NCBI GenBank assembly: GCA_000727475.1 | Contig: KL647292.1 | Coordinates: forward strand, 4,693,162 to 4,757,161 | DNA from: Sarcocystis neurona | Lineage: Eukaryota > Apicomplexa > Conoidasida > Eucoccidiorida > Sarcocystidae | Length of the DNA: 64,000 nucleotides | Direction of reading: 5' to 3' | Shown: positions 22,204-32,095 of the stretch, piece after piece | How the letters are laid out: every line of letters starts with the position of its first letter | Position numbering within the stretch: position 1 is the first letter of the stretch | Notes under the pieces: model-generated | Database searches by the model: none | What the model was told of the DNA's origin: nothing | Seen by the model: the letters and a program-made list of their open reading frames with translations, nothing else | Translations under genes and position numbers: made by a program

Positions 22204-24658
22204 GCAGAGAGAGGGAGAAATGTATGCGCGTCTATATGCTTGTACATCCCCAATACGAGTCGTCGTCCCGATAGTGGGAATCAAAACTAATACTCATGTG
22301 TCCTGCGGGCCTGCGACTTAATAATACTACTCGTAGTGTACACACATAGGGGCACCCTACGAATTGTGGGGCTCGATACCACTAGTAGTACTAAGGCACT
22401 CACTACCGATACTGGTACTAAAGTTGTGTGTGTGTGTGTGTGTGTCTGGGCGTGATACAAGCAATACCAAGACTCTCAGTACTAGTACAAATACTGGGAC
22501 TCAATAGTGTGATATTGGCAATATTAACAATACTGAAGGACTCTCAATCCGAGTACTCAAAGTCCCCTGATATACTAGGACTTAATATTATGTAGTACAA
22601 AAACAATATTAGCAATACTGAAAGATTCTCAGCACTAGTACTAACACTAGGTCTCAGTTGTATGTAGTACTAACAAGATTAAGTATACTAGGACGCTCAA
22701 CACTAGTACTGATACTGGGACTCACTCGTGTGTAATATTAACAATACTGGAAGTAAGACTCTCACTACCAGGACTTGTACTAATCCCAGGACTCCGTAGG
22801 CATACACGGACGCATAGACCGGGACTCTGTGTGAACTTTCGAAAGCCAGGGCTCACTACAAGGACTCGTGCTCGTACGAATATTGAGTTCGATTGGGGCG
22901 CTCATATAAATACTTCTACGAGTACTAATAATAGTACGAGGCCTCAATACGAAGACGCGCACTTATAGTCATACGAGTACACTCTTTGTACTCCTAATCC
23001 TACTACACCCCTGCGAGGCCTGACTCTTGATAAAAGGAGGAATGCTGTCAACGGAACTCAGAACGCCACTACTCGTATTGATAGTCGTACAAGTCCTACC
23101 AAGAGTAGCACTGGTGGCAGTAGTAGTAGTAGCAGTAGTAGTAGTAGTATTGACAGGGGTAGTAGTAGTCGTACTACTACGTGTAGCAGCAGCACTGTAG
23201 GGATAATCGTAGGGGCAATAATAGGAATGCAAGTGGCAGTAGTAGCAGACGCAGGAAGACAGTCGTAGTGACCCGGCGAGCCTTGGGCGGTGAGCACGTT
23301 GATAATGTCACTCGTAACGGTATATTCGTAAGAAGAGGCTTAGTGGCACAGAAGTATCCCCATGGCCCATACTACCCCACCGTCACTCCTACTATGACGA
23401 GTCGTCGTCGTAGCCACTGCACGGAGAGATACAGGAGCGGCATCTGCAGTGCTGTTGCGTCCACGCTGCGAAAGCCACAACACGAAAGAACTTTATTATC
23501 TTGGAGAGGAAGAGATGTGTAGAGGTCGCCGCCGGCACGTAGCTCACGTCGATTGCGAGTGTTTTTAGTAGGAAGAAGACAACGGCGGCAGACGGCACGT
23601 GTTTGTGTGCCGCGTCGTTGCGGCTCGAGTGCGTCGCAGCGGGGTTTATTAACTTTCTACAAAGCTCTGCAAATCAGAACCCGAACCTACATGTGGTAGT
23701 CTTTTTGATTGATAGAATACTCCAATACAATACGTTTAAAGCTACAACGTGTCACCCACGCTGCATTAGCTTGTAGTTTACTAGAACGTGGACTATAACT
23801 CTTATGGTGTTGAATACGTTTAGAGTAAGAAATGAGTGGGGGTGTGTGTCTACGTGGAGAGGGGCACCTGCTCGCATACGTGTATGTACATTGCTGATAG
23901 GGGGATATATTCTAATTTTTCGTGGAGTCAGAAATGCATGGGGATGTGTCTCTACGTGGTCGTTGACACTCGCGTATATATCTTGGACAAGGAGAGAGGC
24001 ACCTGTCCACATATATATGGCTACCTCGGAGACATATAGGTGTATACGGGAAGGTCGACCCGGGCAAGTGTCTCGCGTGTGGGTTGGAGACGGTGGCCGG
24101 TTCAACCGCGTCTACAAGACACACACAGAGTACTACATGGGTGTATATCTCGAAGACGTGTATGGGCAGGTGGATAGATCTACAAAAGATGTTCGTGTCT
24201 CTGTATATACATATGTGTAAATACATTTGTGGATGCGCGTGTCTGTGCGTGTGTGTGGGTGAGTGTATGTAGAAAAGTGAGTCACGCGTATCGCAGAAGC
24301 AGCAACCCTGCGTGCCGGGAGCCGTCCCTGCGTCGTGTAGCCCCAGCAGGCGCTGGTCCTCACATATTTGTCTAGACATGGATGCGTATCTTCTACGTAA
24401 CTCCGGGGCAGGCGTGTCTGCGTGTGTGCATCCGTTTCTCTGTATCCACGTGCACTACCTCTGCAGGCAGCCGCGCGGTCATATGTCTAACGAGTGCGGA
24501 GAGGAATTGTTTTGTAAATGCTCACGTGCGTGGGCCTTGTGATGACTGTGAGACGGGGACGCACACGTGGCTGCGATTGTTCCTCCGTGCAGGGCGACCA
24601 TTTCCACATCTACCGGGTGCTGGGCGCTGGGTCTCGTCAGGCGCGAATTCTCAAGTGA
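1..24658 (+). CDS. Giant NO VEIN/sacsin-like protein with C-terminal DUF3883 domain; 5' end outside window
   Basis: Spliced gene, join(<1..16535, 18808..19045, 21063..21188, 24593..24658), with every junction kept in phase. The frame is already open at base 1. The GTG at 148 is not a real start, and the first in-frame ATG (421) lies inside an Ala run. Two islands identify it. A segment at 706-870 (VFAFLPVRSYGLPFAV, then SRESIRVDD) matches the block after the HSP90-like ATPase module in sacsin and plant NO VEIN proteins. The last three exons read GRWGEEFVYAFL, WLNADEERGTPYDIVV, LFVEVKST, MEWQFAQRH and FHIYRVLGAG, the order of conserved blocks in DUF3883 (NO VEIN C-terminal, a PD-(D/E)XK-like fold). 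The ATPase domain itself would lie upstream of the window. Between the islands are thousands of Ala/Gln/Ser-rich residues. Cellular role unknown; ATP-driven remodelling or nuclease activity is inference from family. A longer 3' end, to 24815, is possible. Confidence 0.8.
17225..17700. repeat. Degenerate (AGAT)n / AGATAG array in intron 1
   Basis: About 470 bases built from GATAGATAGG-, AGACAGAT- and TAGATAGA-type words with many substitutions. The Tyr/Ser/Ile-rich minus-strand ORFs over it are translations of the repeat. Confidence 0.85.
17700..18330. repeat. TG/TA-rich minisatellite in intron 1, period about 125 bp
   Basis: Four to five diverged copies. Recurrent landmarks are ATCAYRCGTGTGTATA, then AAGGTATGTATATCTGTGTGC, then ACATGCGCGTACAT, seen around 17750, 17865, 18000, 18138 and 18300. 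Microsatellite TA and TG tracts sit between the landmarks. Confidence 0.7.
18808..19045 (+). other. Exon B: first half of the DUF3883 domain
   Basis: The acceptor CAG ends at 18807 and the donor GTAAGT starts at 19046. Exon A leaves two bases (AG) of a codon. The first base here completes Ser, so the frame is S-A-W-E and continues to PYDIVVC. The key residues are GRWGEEFVYAFL (about 18908-18945) and WLNADEERGTPYDIVV (about 18995-19042). In DUF3883 the GxxGE block and the W-N, G-x-PYDI block form the N-terminal half, and the Asp of PYDI (19031-19033) is the expected first acidic residue of the PD-(D/E)XK-like core. The exon ends in phase 0. Confidence 0.8.
19046..21062 (+). other. Intron 2 of the giant gene
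   Basis: Donor GTAAGT and acceptor TTTCAG, both in phase 0. It divides the predicted catalytic Asp (exon B) from the ExK (exon C). The first 850 bases are rich in CTG/GCT triplets, 19900-20150 holds TG/TA microsatellites including a TATA run at 20060-20085, and the last 550 bases are the CTG minisatellite listed separately. Confidence 0.7.
20500..21045. repeat. CTG/CGG-rich minisatellite in intron 2
   Basis: Repeated units consist of a (CTG)n/GTTGCTGCGG core followed by CGGCRCATTCCT (also CACACTCCT or CGCTTTCCT), spaced about 30-65 bases apart, with at least eight occurrences. All sense frames give Leu/Cys/Ala strings, and a single open frame crosses the whole array into exon C. It is intronic in the model proposed here. 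Confidence 0.8.
21063..21188 (+). other. Exon C: ExK segment of the DUF3883 domain
   Basis: The acceptor is a pyrimidine-rich tract ending in TTTCAG at 21062 and the donor is GTACGA at 21189. Phase is 0 at both ends. The translation contains ETLFVEVKSTAG and YFEVSHMEWQFAQRH. The E-V-K triplet at 21111-21119 corresponds to the ExK motif of PD-(D/E)XK folds, and the S/N-x-x-EW-x-FA block is the next conserved element of DUF3883. An in-frame open frame continues on both sides (20511-22067), so the exon edges rest on splice signals and domain continuity rather than on stop codons. Confidence 0.78.
21340..21555. repeat. (CTT)n-type pyrimidine microsatellite in intron 3
   Basis: Interrupted TTC/CTT/CGT triplets, purely pyrimidine-biased on the + strand. 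The Ser/Phe/Leu-rich open frames across it are repeat translations. Confidence 0.8.
21640..22250. repeat. TA/GA minisatellite in intron 3, about six copies
   Basis: Units of roughly 80-120 bases contain GTATATGCTTGTRCATCCCTA, a TATATA tract and a GAGAGAGA block. The landmark TGCTTGTAxATCCC lies near 21740, 21820, 21900, 22050 (diverged), 22146 and 22237. Similar TA-plus-GAGA arrays recur at 37.0 and 37.9 kb. Confidence 0.75.
22310..22960. repeat. Degenerate ACT/AGT-rich satellite in intron 3
   Basis: Diverged tandem units of about 65-85 bases follow the pattern GACTCTCA, ACTAGTACTA, ATACTGGGACTCA, TRTGTAATATTA, ACAATACTGAAG. Copies start near 22390, 22468, 22540, 22625, 22690 and 22755. The ACTAGT/AGTACT words are partly self-complementary. 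The period is not a multiple of three and the frames contain stops. Confidence 0.7.
23117..23180. repeat. (AGT)n microsatellite
   Basis: Runs of AGTAGTAGTAG interrupted by CAG and ACAGG. It lies in the same triplet neighbourhood as the ACT-rich satellite just upstream. Confidence 0.85.
24593..24658 (+). other. Exon D: C-terminal strand of DUF3883 and probable stop
   Basis: The acceptor GTGCAG ends at 24592. The frame reads GDHFHIYRVLGAGSRQARILK and reaches TGA at 24656-24658. The FHIYRVxGxG...ARI pattern follows the MEWQFA block directly in DUF3883 proteins, so the join across the 3.4-kb intron is convincing. The same TGA overlaps a donor-like AA|GTGAGA at 24655, so one more exon may follow. 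Confidence 0.75.
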
Positions 24659-24706
24659 GAAGCCCCGCTGAGGGAGAGAAATGACTGTGGACGGTGTTCT
24701 TTGCAG

Positions 24707-24815
24707 GGATGCGCGTTTTCCCTTCGTTTCCTTGGTGTGTGCGGATCTCTTGTCTTCCCGTAACGAGGTGGAAATACAGAACGTCTGCGTCAGTCCAAGG
24801 TGGAGACTTTTTTAA
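24707..24815 (+). other. Possible alternative last exon of the giant gene
   Basis: If the donor GTGAGA at 24655 is used with the acceptor TTCTTTGCAG ending at 24706, a 52-base intron is removed. The Lys codon is rebuilt, and the frame continues DARFPFVSLVCADLL and on to TAA at 24813-24815, adding about 35 residues. The A-R-I-L-K-D junction resembles the ARI...DP strand that closes DUF3883. The tiny intron, next to 2-3 kb neighbours, is the main argument against it. Confidence 0.4.
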
Positions 24816-26380
24816 GCAGCCAGCGAGACTCCACAGACACATCCGTAGAGACGTTCCTAGTTTTATAGGTCGTATACGTACGTCAACGTGGGCCCTGTGA
24901 CCGAGGTCAGAGAGGTGCAGACACGTTGACGTGTGTCTTTGACTTTTTTTTCATCTTCTCTGATACGTGTCAACTGGTAGAAATCGTCCGATCTGCTGGT
25001 ACTCTCCCGCTCACTTGTCCTCACAGCAAGTGCTTTGACCGGCTCTCGCGTGGAGACGCAAGCGCGTGGAGCAACACTTTCTTCTAAAAGGTGTCTCTCC
25101 TTCTGGAGAAGCATCGGGAGTGTTTTTCTCCGGCAGAAAAAGGGCTCTACTCCCGTGGCACCACACAGAGTTAATGCTGGGTCTCGCTCTTCGGCAACAC
25201 CTGCAAAAACGTGCGCGCCAGACGTCCAGACGTTTGCCTGTGTAGCAGGTGTAGAGACTCGATAAGCAGCGAAGATAGAGAGAAAAACAGAGAGAGAGAA
25301 GTTGATTTCCGCTGTATAAGGCGAGAACAACGAGAGGTGGTTCGTTCGTTCGCGTCCTTCTGTCGGAAGTTCCCGTTGTCACCAGTGTGTACGTGTACAT
25401 GGCTATCTACGCGCTGGATGCAGTGCTAAGGGGACGCAACCTGTATAGAAGATATACGTGCGCAGAGATAAGCGCATGTCTGAAAGCGTGAAGACATGTC
25501 TGGAGTGGAGCTCTGCAAAGACACACAGACCGCTGGCAAGGTGGTGAACACGCGCGCCAGATGTAGACGGTACAGATGTGTATGTGTGTGTGTGGAAGGC
25601 AGAAAAAAGTACTGTGGACAGTGACAGGGTCCTGTACATGCTCCTTTTTCACTTACGAGAGAAGGCGAGCAGGAACGTAACAACCGAGTTGAGAGAGCAG
25701 TTTGTGTGGCTCGCGTTGCTGCCCGCGCTTCCCATAAAACCTTGCGCAGTACCACCCTGCCTTCAGATGCGCCTTGCCACGATATATATATATATATATA
25801 TGTATTTGTGTGTATGTCCGAAGTACCTAGATACAGAGGACCTGTCTATCGGGCTGGGCACGACAGCAGCCTCTGCTTCTTCGCAACTCTTCAAGTTGCT
25901 CTTGAAGACAGCTTCCTATTCATCTTAGTTCCCACCTGTCGGTGAAGAAACATAAAACTCGGTAAACATGTCGAAAGTCGTCAGTGGGCTGTTCGTACAC
26001 CCTGTGGAGCAACGCTAGTGCGCAGAGGCAGAGCAACCAGCCACACGTGCGTCTACACACGCTAGTGAGTATGCTGGTGAAAAGTATGCAAGTCCCCGAT
26101 TTTAGCAAGCTAGCATTTCTGGTGTTGTTCTCCTTCAGTTCCACAACAGCGTGTCACTCTTCTTCACTCGGCAGGCAGACGACCGGGGAATGCGCGTCAG
26201 CAGGCCGGTGCAGGATAGAGAGATCCTCACACACGTTTGACGGCGAAGATGTTGTGCTACGGTTGAGGCCTCTTTGTCGATCGGTAGTGTTTTTTATTGT
26301 CTAGAAGCGCGTGAGATACGAAAACAGGAACTCAGCAGAGAGTTGCCCATGTTTTTTGTATGTGGACGTGTGCGAAGTCG
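24816..26380. other. No recognisable gene
   Basis: Unique sequence of moderate GC downstream of the giant gene. It has a (TA)n tract at 25781-25803 and no ORF with protein-like composition or convincing splice signals. It presumably includes the 3' UTR of the giant gene. Confidence 0.5.
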
Positions 26381-26429
26381 TTAAACGTATGTAGTATTGC
26401 CCCTTTGTGCAACGACGACTGCGACAACA

Positions 26430-26575
26430 GCCGCACTAAGAAAAACAGCAAGTGGAATAGCAAGCGCAGCGAAAGCAGCAGCAGCACCAGAAGAAAGGAC
26501 AGCAGGAACAGGAATACCAAGGACGGCAGCAGCAGCACAGCTGCGGCGCCTCCTGGTGTACCCTTGCATACAGCA
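26430..26575. repeat. CAG/GCA-rich island
   Basis: AGCAGCAGCAGCACC and GGCAGCAGCAGCACAG runs inside 150 bases of GC-rich sequence, open in more than one frame. On the + strand one frame gives Ala-rich and another Ser/Arg/Asn-rich peptide. It resembles the repeat-bearing exons of this genome, but no flanking exon could be joined. Confidence 0.5.
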
Positions 26576-27031
26576 GTGAACAGGCAAGACGACGCGAACA
26601 CTGGCAGTCCAGAAGCGTGTATATTATAAGTGTACATATGTATATGTATATATATGTATAAGGGGGGTCGCGGTTCACATAATAGGCAACGTAAAGATAC
26701 ATGCATATGCAATACGAAGCATAGTAGCAACACAAGATATAAGACTTATGAAAGTGCCTGCCTATCAATATCTAAGTATGTCTCTACATAGATGCGTGTG
26801 TTTGCGTGCGAGAAACCGGTGACGTGTCTACTCACAGAACGTACATATACGTGTAAAGTACACATGTGTATCTGTGTATGTGTGAAAAGGCGCCTGCGCG
26901 TATGAAAGCAGATATTCTCGTATACTTGTGTACACGCGAGTATATGCAGGTGTCTGTGGACCACACATACATGCATACGGCAGAGGCAGAGCTGGCAGTT
27001 TCCTTGCCGTCACCGAGGCACAGATTAGCTA

Positions 27032-27222
27032 GATAGGAGAGGTGTAACGCGTTACATGTCTATTTCGTTATTATACCCATATACATATATATATATGTAG
27101 AACAGGAGAGGTCTAACGCGTTACATGCCTGCCTCGCTTTTATACCCACATACGTGTAGAATAGGTATAACGCGTTACATGTCTGTTTCGCTATTATACC
27201 CGTATATATACGTATGTGTATC
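27032..27222. repeat. Three tandem ~60-bp units, each with a TAACGCGTTA palindrome
   Basis: Each unit reads GAGGTxTAACGCGTTACATG, then YTRYYTCGYTWTTATACCC, then a short TATA-rich spacer. The palindrome centres fall near 27050, 27118 and 27173. ACGCGT is a MluI site. Confidence 0.8.
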
Positions 27223-27294
27223 AGGTGTGATGAGTATCTGCTTGTGTGATCCATAAAATAGAACACCTTAACATTTGTGTATGGATAATATATA

Positions 27295-27612
27295 GATAAA
27301 TAAATACTGTCTATCGTGTGAGTCGTCGGTTGTATGATCGTATATATAGTATCTATGTATAGATATTGTAATAGTAGTGAACGTTGGGTTGTGTGGTTGC
27401 TTAGATCTCTGCAGATTTAGAGTTAAAGCTTCTCGTCCTTCTCTGTCTGTTTGTGAGTGGGCATATGTAGAGGAATAGATATTGTCTATAATGTGGGTTC
27501 TCGGATGTATGGTCGCGTATATAATACATGCAAAGATATTGTAGGGCAGTGAACATAGGGTTGTGTGCTAGCGTAGAATTCTATGGACTTCTGTCTCCTC
27601 GTCCATCTCTCT
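27295..27612. repeat. Diverged direct duplication of ~150 bp
   Basis: Copy 1 spans about 27295-27455 and copy 2 about 27472-27612. Shared words in order are TATTGTCTATxxTGTG, TGTATGxTCG, AGATATTGTA, AGTGAACxTxGGGTTGTGTG and the CTCGTCC...CTCT tail. Confidence 0.7.
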
Positions 27613-27619
27613 TTATTTC

Positions 27620-30600
27620 TGAAGCCGGGTGTTTCTTTGTGGTGCACTTCAGAATTGTCAATCCCTACCGACAATGGAAAGACCGCCGGATTGGCCTCTG
27701 CCTCGCCATGTAGACGTCCCGCCGCTGCAGTTTTGTACACCCTTGCGCGCTAAGGCACGCGACAGCAGCGCGGTTGAACCTTTGAACAGGAAACGGGGAA
27801 GTTGCTTGAGGCGCTTGTTCGTGTGTGTGGAAACTTGAATGCAAGGGTTTGCGGTCATGCGCTTTGTAGAACGGTCACATATATAATGCAGTTTGCAAGC
27901 GTATCTGTGTCTGTGTCTGTGTGTCCAAATCCAGGAAGTATTCAGGTGGTACGCGTGTACTGAAGTGCATGTTGAGTGAGCACCTCGCATTTATACAGGT
28001 ACAACTGTGCATATATATATATATATATATGCAAATACATAAGTGTCTTTATGCGGTGGACGCCCGCAGGGCTGCCTGTCTACCTGTTTGTGTGTCTCTA
28101 TGCAGTTCTTCGTACGCACGTGTGGAAGTGTATTCGTACGTATAAATATGCGCGTCCGCGTACGCATGTGAAGAGTGAAATTACATTTTCGAAGCAAGCG
28201 GCAATGACTGCAAACAACGCGGACGTACAGAGGAGGCGCGTACAAAATGAACGACGAGAAAAAAGGACACCTTCTTCACTCGTGATCTCGAGGAGCTGTT
28301 ACTTGATTTGTAATCTCTTTTAAAGTGGCGGTTCAATCTGACTGGAAACATCGTTATAACGAAAAAGGGCAGTTTCCACGCGCTATCGTCGAGTTCTGTA
28401 GGGATGTTGACAACGAGTCCATTCAACGTCCGCAGAAAAGTGCGTATCGGTGCACTCCTGTTGTACCGATGTACATCTCAACACATATGCACACATTCCG
28501 GAGTTTTGAAGCCCCTGTGTGCATCAGGCTTGTGGTCTTTCATAACTCCCTTTGAGTGCGCGTCGTTATAATAGAAACCTTTCTTCAAGCATACCGCTCT
28601 GCTGCTTCTCAGAAGCACTCGTGGACAGTGTTGAACAAAGTCAAACCCATGTGCTGAGTACACTTTCATATGTAAAGATTTCCCAAATCTGTTGTTACAA
28701 ACGTGTGGCACACCTTTCTTGTTCCACGCAAAGCACACACACAAAGGGACTAGAGCAGAGTTCCTTATGACGTAGAAGATGGGCTTAGACACGCACCGCA
28801 GAGGAGGAAACCACAAGCTGACAAGAAGGAAAAATTAACGTCATGTGGACGTCGTATGCCACGCAGGAATCGTCTGTGCTTCGGCGAAAAGCACAGTGCA
28901 GGAGTAGGTCTAGAGCACTGCGCTTCTTCTGCAAAGGGACGCTCGAAGGAGGGAGCGCCCGTTCGTCGCTAATAAACGCATCCCTACGCAGCTGTGTAGG
29001 AACAGAAGATGCTTTGTATTCGACTCCCGCATGTGGCAGAGTGTAGTCTTGAGAAAGTATCTTCTCCACACCTCCCTGCTCTCAGTCAGTGTGGCTACCG
29101 AATGTTCTAGGATGGAAGCGGTAACACTCCGCAAGTGTGTATGTGAATTTACGCGTCTCTGAATATAGATGTGTGTACAGCCTGCAGCACCACTGACGGG
29201 GCCATGAAGTGTGTTACTCTTCCCATTGGCGGTCATTCAACTGCTGCTCGCGCTTCTACGCAATTTTTTGATACACATTCTGTGGTTCGGTTCTATGTTG
29301 CAGTCTCTTTCCTTATGTGCAAATACGAAATTTCCTATCAGTGCATGTTCTACACCACAAGCGTATGCACGTACGTAGCATACACTGCGGCGCGTAAGTT
29401 TGAGCCGGTAACAGTGTTGCTTGTAGTTTAAGTAAATGCTTCACTTGCGGCGCACTGTGTCGTGCGCCAGATGCCCAAATTATTTATGTTTTCAGACGTA
29501 AACCATTTCTACTACGAATTCGTGGATTTACCCACTGCTGTAGTTGCTCCCTAGGTCGTCCGTCTCCTGTGCCGGTTTTGCGTATGATTTGTCTTCAGCT
29601 GAGATCAGGCTGCTTCAGCTTTTTCTGCTTCTCTCCCCCACCGATGTTTGGCCAGCCAGTGCGATAAGCATTGCTTTCGTAGAAAGTCTGAGGAGCTCGA
29701 TCAAGAGTTCCAAGTCGGCACTCACGAATACGTCTCTTCGTATGTACACGCACCAGCACCCCATAAAGACACTGCAGATTCCATTCTTTATTTCCATGCA
29801 TTATGGTGATAGGGAACGACTGCATCTCCTCCTTGCAAATCCAACAAGTAAAGGTTGTATTTGGCTAGATTACGTAGGGAGTGTCCTCGCAAGCACTTAT
29901 AGACCCCACTTCGCGGAAGGTAGAGCTCATCGCAGGGCGAATGGAGAAGAAAATCTAATCGTGCCAAAGTGTTGGTGGGTTTACTTATTAGATCAGAACT
30001 CTTCTGGGAAAGGGGAGAACCGGTAGCAGAAAAGGAACGGTGAGGCATACGAAGACTACGTCTGACGTCTACGTTGTAAGAGAAACACGGTTTCACACGA
30101 GAGGAACACTAGAGACTGCAAGTCGTGAGCGGTTTTATACGAACACTCATAAAATATTGACTGCAGAAGCATTGCACGATTTTATAATAGGACTCGTACA
30201 CTTGTCCGGTTGAAAGCGGTACAGTAAGTAGAAAAATCTAGAAAAGGCAGTACACGTCTCACGGTGGTGTGACGTGTTCTGCCTTTTCGCAGAATGGTGT
30301 GACTTCTGTCGAGAGCGACGTCAGAAGAAGAAAAAGAACTGTAACTGCACTGCGCTTTACTTCAGTGAGGCCTTGGTGAATGAACCTGTCCAGATGTGCA
30401 GCAGTGGGATGCAGGAAGAAATTGGAGGGAGACCATATACGAGGCTCGTGTTGCAACGCAAGGTACGGGAATACACAGAAAGACATCTGTCGGATGCAGT
30501 AGGACCGCTGATTCCGCTACTGCGCTCCAGACAAGGTAAAACATACTAAGGCGGAAGAATACTGTGGCTCAATGCAGAAGGACTCCAAAAGCTTCCGCGC

Positions 30601-31510
30601 ACCAATATTTATCCACAACCTATCGAAGAAAGTAGCGTCGCCAACGGCGGTTGAGCCTGGTGCATGGGGTGTGGAGCATCTACTGAAAGGATGCTGTCCT
30701 GTGGGAGCAACAGTACACGACTAACTTGCGAATGGAACGGGAAAAAGTGGGTTATTTGTGGACTCGTTACCGTGCGCTCTTGCTTGCGCAAAGAGGCATA
30801 AGCGGCGTCTGAGTCACGAGCGCTGTACAAGGGGATTCTTTTGAAACTGCATTTAGCTCTTAGCATATTCAGGATTAGCAAGTTGCAGTGCTGGAGCCGC
30901 ACGCACACATAGGCCAGTGCAGCAGACAGTGTCTCTCCCTCTGCTGAAGATGGAATCCTTTTCTGGCTTGTGGTCGCTAACGAGCAGCACGACGGTCAAC
31001 AAGACGACCTGCCTCTTTTTCGCTTTGTTGTTATAATGATCTCTTGGTACAAGACAAGCACGTACACACTTGTTATTTTGATTGCGTAGTGCAGCTGCGA
31101 GTGATACAAGTCCGCGTAGAAAAGGTGGCGTACGTATCTTCCTAATTTCTATACGGCATATGCATGTGTAATTTGTCTCTATTGCGCTGGAGTTTACGTG
31201 TGTCGCGTGGGTCTTCTTGTTGCTACAGCATGCGCTGACAATTTTTCTGGGGGAAGGAACGTACGCATCCTCACGCACACAAAGCGATAAGCATGTGTGA
31301 CCTGTCTCCAATGTTCTGGAAGCTTACTTTGCAAGGCGGCAAAATAACCAGTCCTACAGGGTAACGCTGCTGCTGCTGCTTATAAAAAAAAGGATACGTG
31401 TCCTAACTTGTTCGCCTGAGCACTTGGTACGTACGTTAATACGCAGACTGCTTGTGTGTACAGTAGCAATTCTCCGGAGCGAGATGCAGGCGCATCACCT
31501 CATATAACGT
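27620..31510. other. No recognisable gene
   Basis: Unique sequence with a (TA)n tract at 28010-28031. Several ORFs of 70-160 codons exist (for example 29544-30026 and 30274-30549 on +), but their composition looks random and I could not join them to neighbours. No function is proposed. Confidence 0.4.
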
Positions 31511-31513
31511 TGA

Positions 31514-32095
31514 GTGCGTATCGAATGTTTCACTTGGACGTCGGGCGAGTTACAATTGCATTACTGCGCCTTTTTAGGAAGTACTCGTGTACGCAGCTCT
31601 TCCCTTTGTACTTTTGTGTCGAAGGTTAAAGACACGCGCGTCTACGCAGTTAAGCAAAATTTCACAAAGTTGTTCACTTCAGTGTGTCCGCGCACCCTTC
31701 GCAAAAATATGTGTGTGTCTCCTCACGGAGATGTGTATTTTCACAGCGGAGATAATACAACCCCAGCCGAAACGCTCATTTTGCCCTCTCTCTCCTCACT
31801 ACACGTGTGGTTCATTCGGAAGCAGCTTTTCTCTGCGCAGCCGTCGTATACGGAAGCTGTGTGTGAACTTGCAGTCTCCTGCCCTCGGTGTTCTGCCACA
31901 GTGATACAAAAGGATACCCGTCTTCTTAGAAGACGACATGTTCGCACAAGGTTCTCTACACAGTTACGCTTGCATTTAAGAGACGAGAAAGTTGTAACAA
32001 TACTGGGCTGTACTCCACCACAAAGCCACCGCGCTGGTGGCGGAATTCTCACGCAGTTAGGAATAAATCCATCTGCAGATTCATTGAGACGTTGA
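31514..32095 (+). CDS. Uncharacterised 193-codon ORF
   Basis: The longest uninterrupted frame between 25 and 33 kb. Its ATG is not in an identifiable context. The peptide is basic at its C-terminal half (LLRRRHVRTRFSTQLRLHLR) and contains CPRC. I see no signal peptide, transmembrane segment or family motif. It could be chance, because the surrounding base composition is balanced and long frames are not rare here. There are no neighbouring exons to support it. Confidence 0.2.
   Translation: MRIECFTWTSGELQLHYCAFLGSTRVRSSSLCTFVSKVKDTRVYAVKQNFTKLFTSVCPRTLRKNMCVSPHGDVYFHSGDNTTPAETLILPSLSSLHVWFIRKQLFSAQPSYTEAVCELAVSCPRCSATVIQKDTRLLRRRHVRTRFSTQLRLHLRDEKVVTILGCTPPQSHRAGGGILTQLGINPSADSLRR

Larger units (their letters stand above)
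21189..24592 (+). other. Intron 3 of the giant gene
   Basis: Donor GTACGA and acceptor CGTGCAG. At 3.4 kb it is the longest intron of the gene. It carries, in order, a (CTT)n tract, a TA/GA minisatellite, an ACT-rich satellite and a GTA microsatellite, each listed separately. From 23200 to 24590 I see only unique sequence with short TATATA stretches and no supportable exon. Confidence 0.65.
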
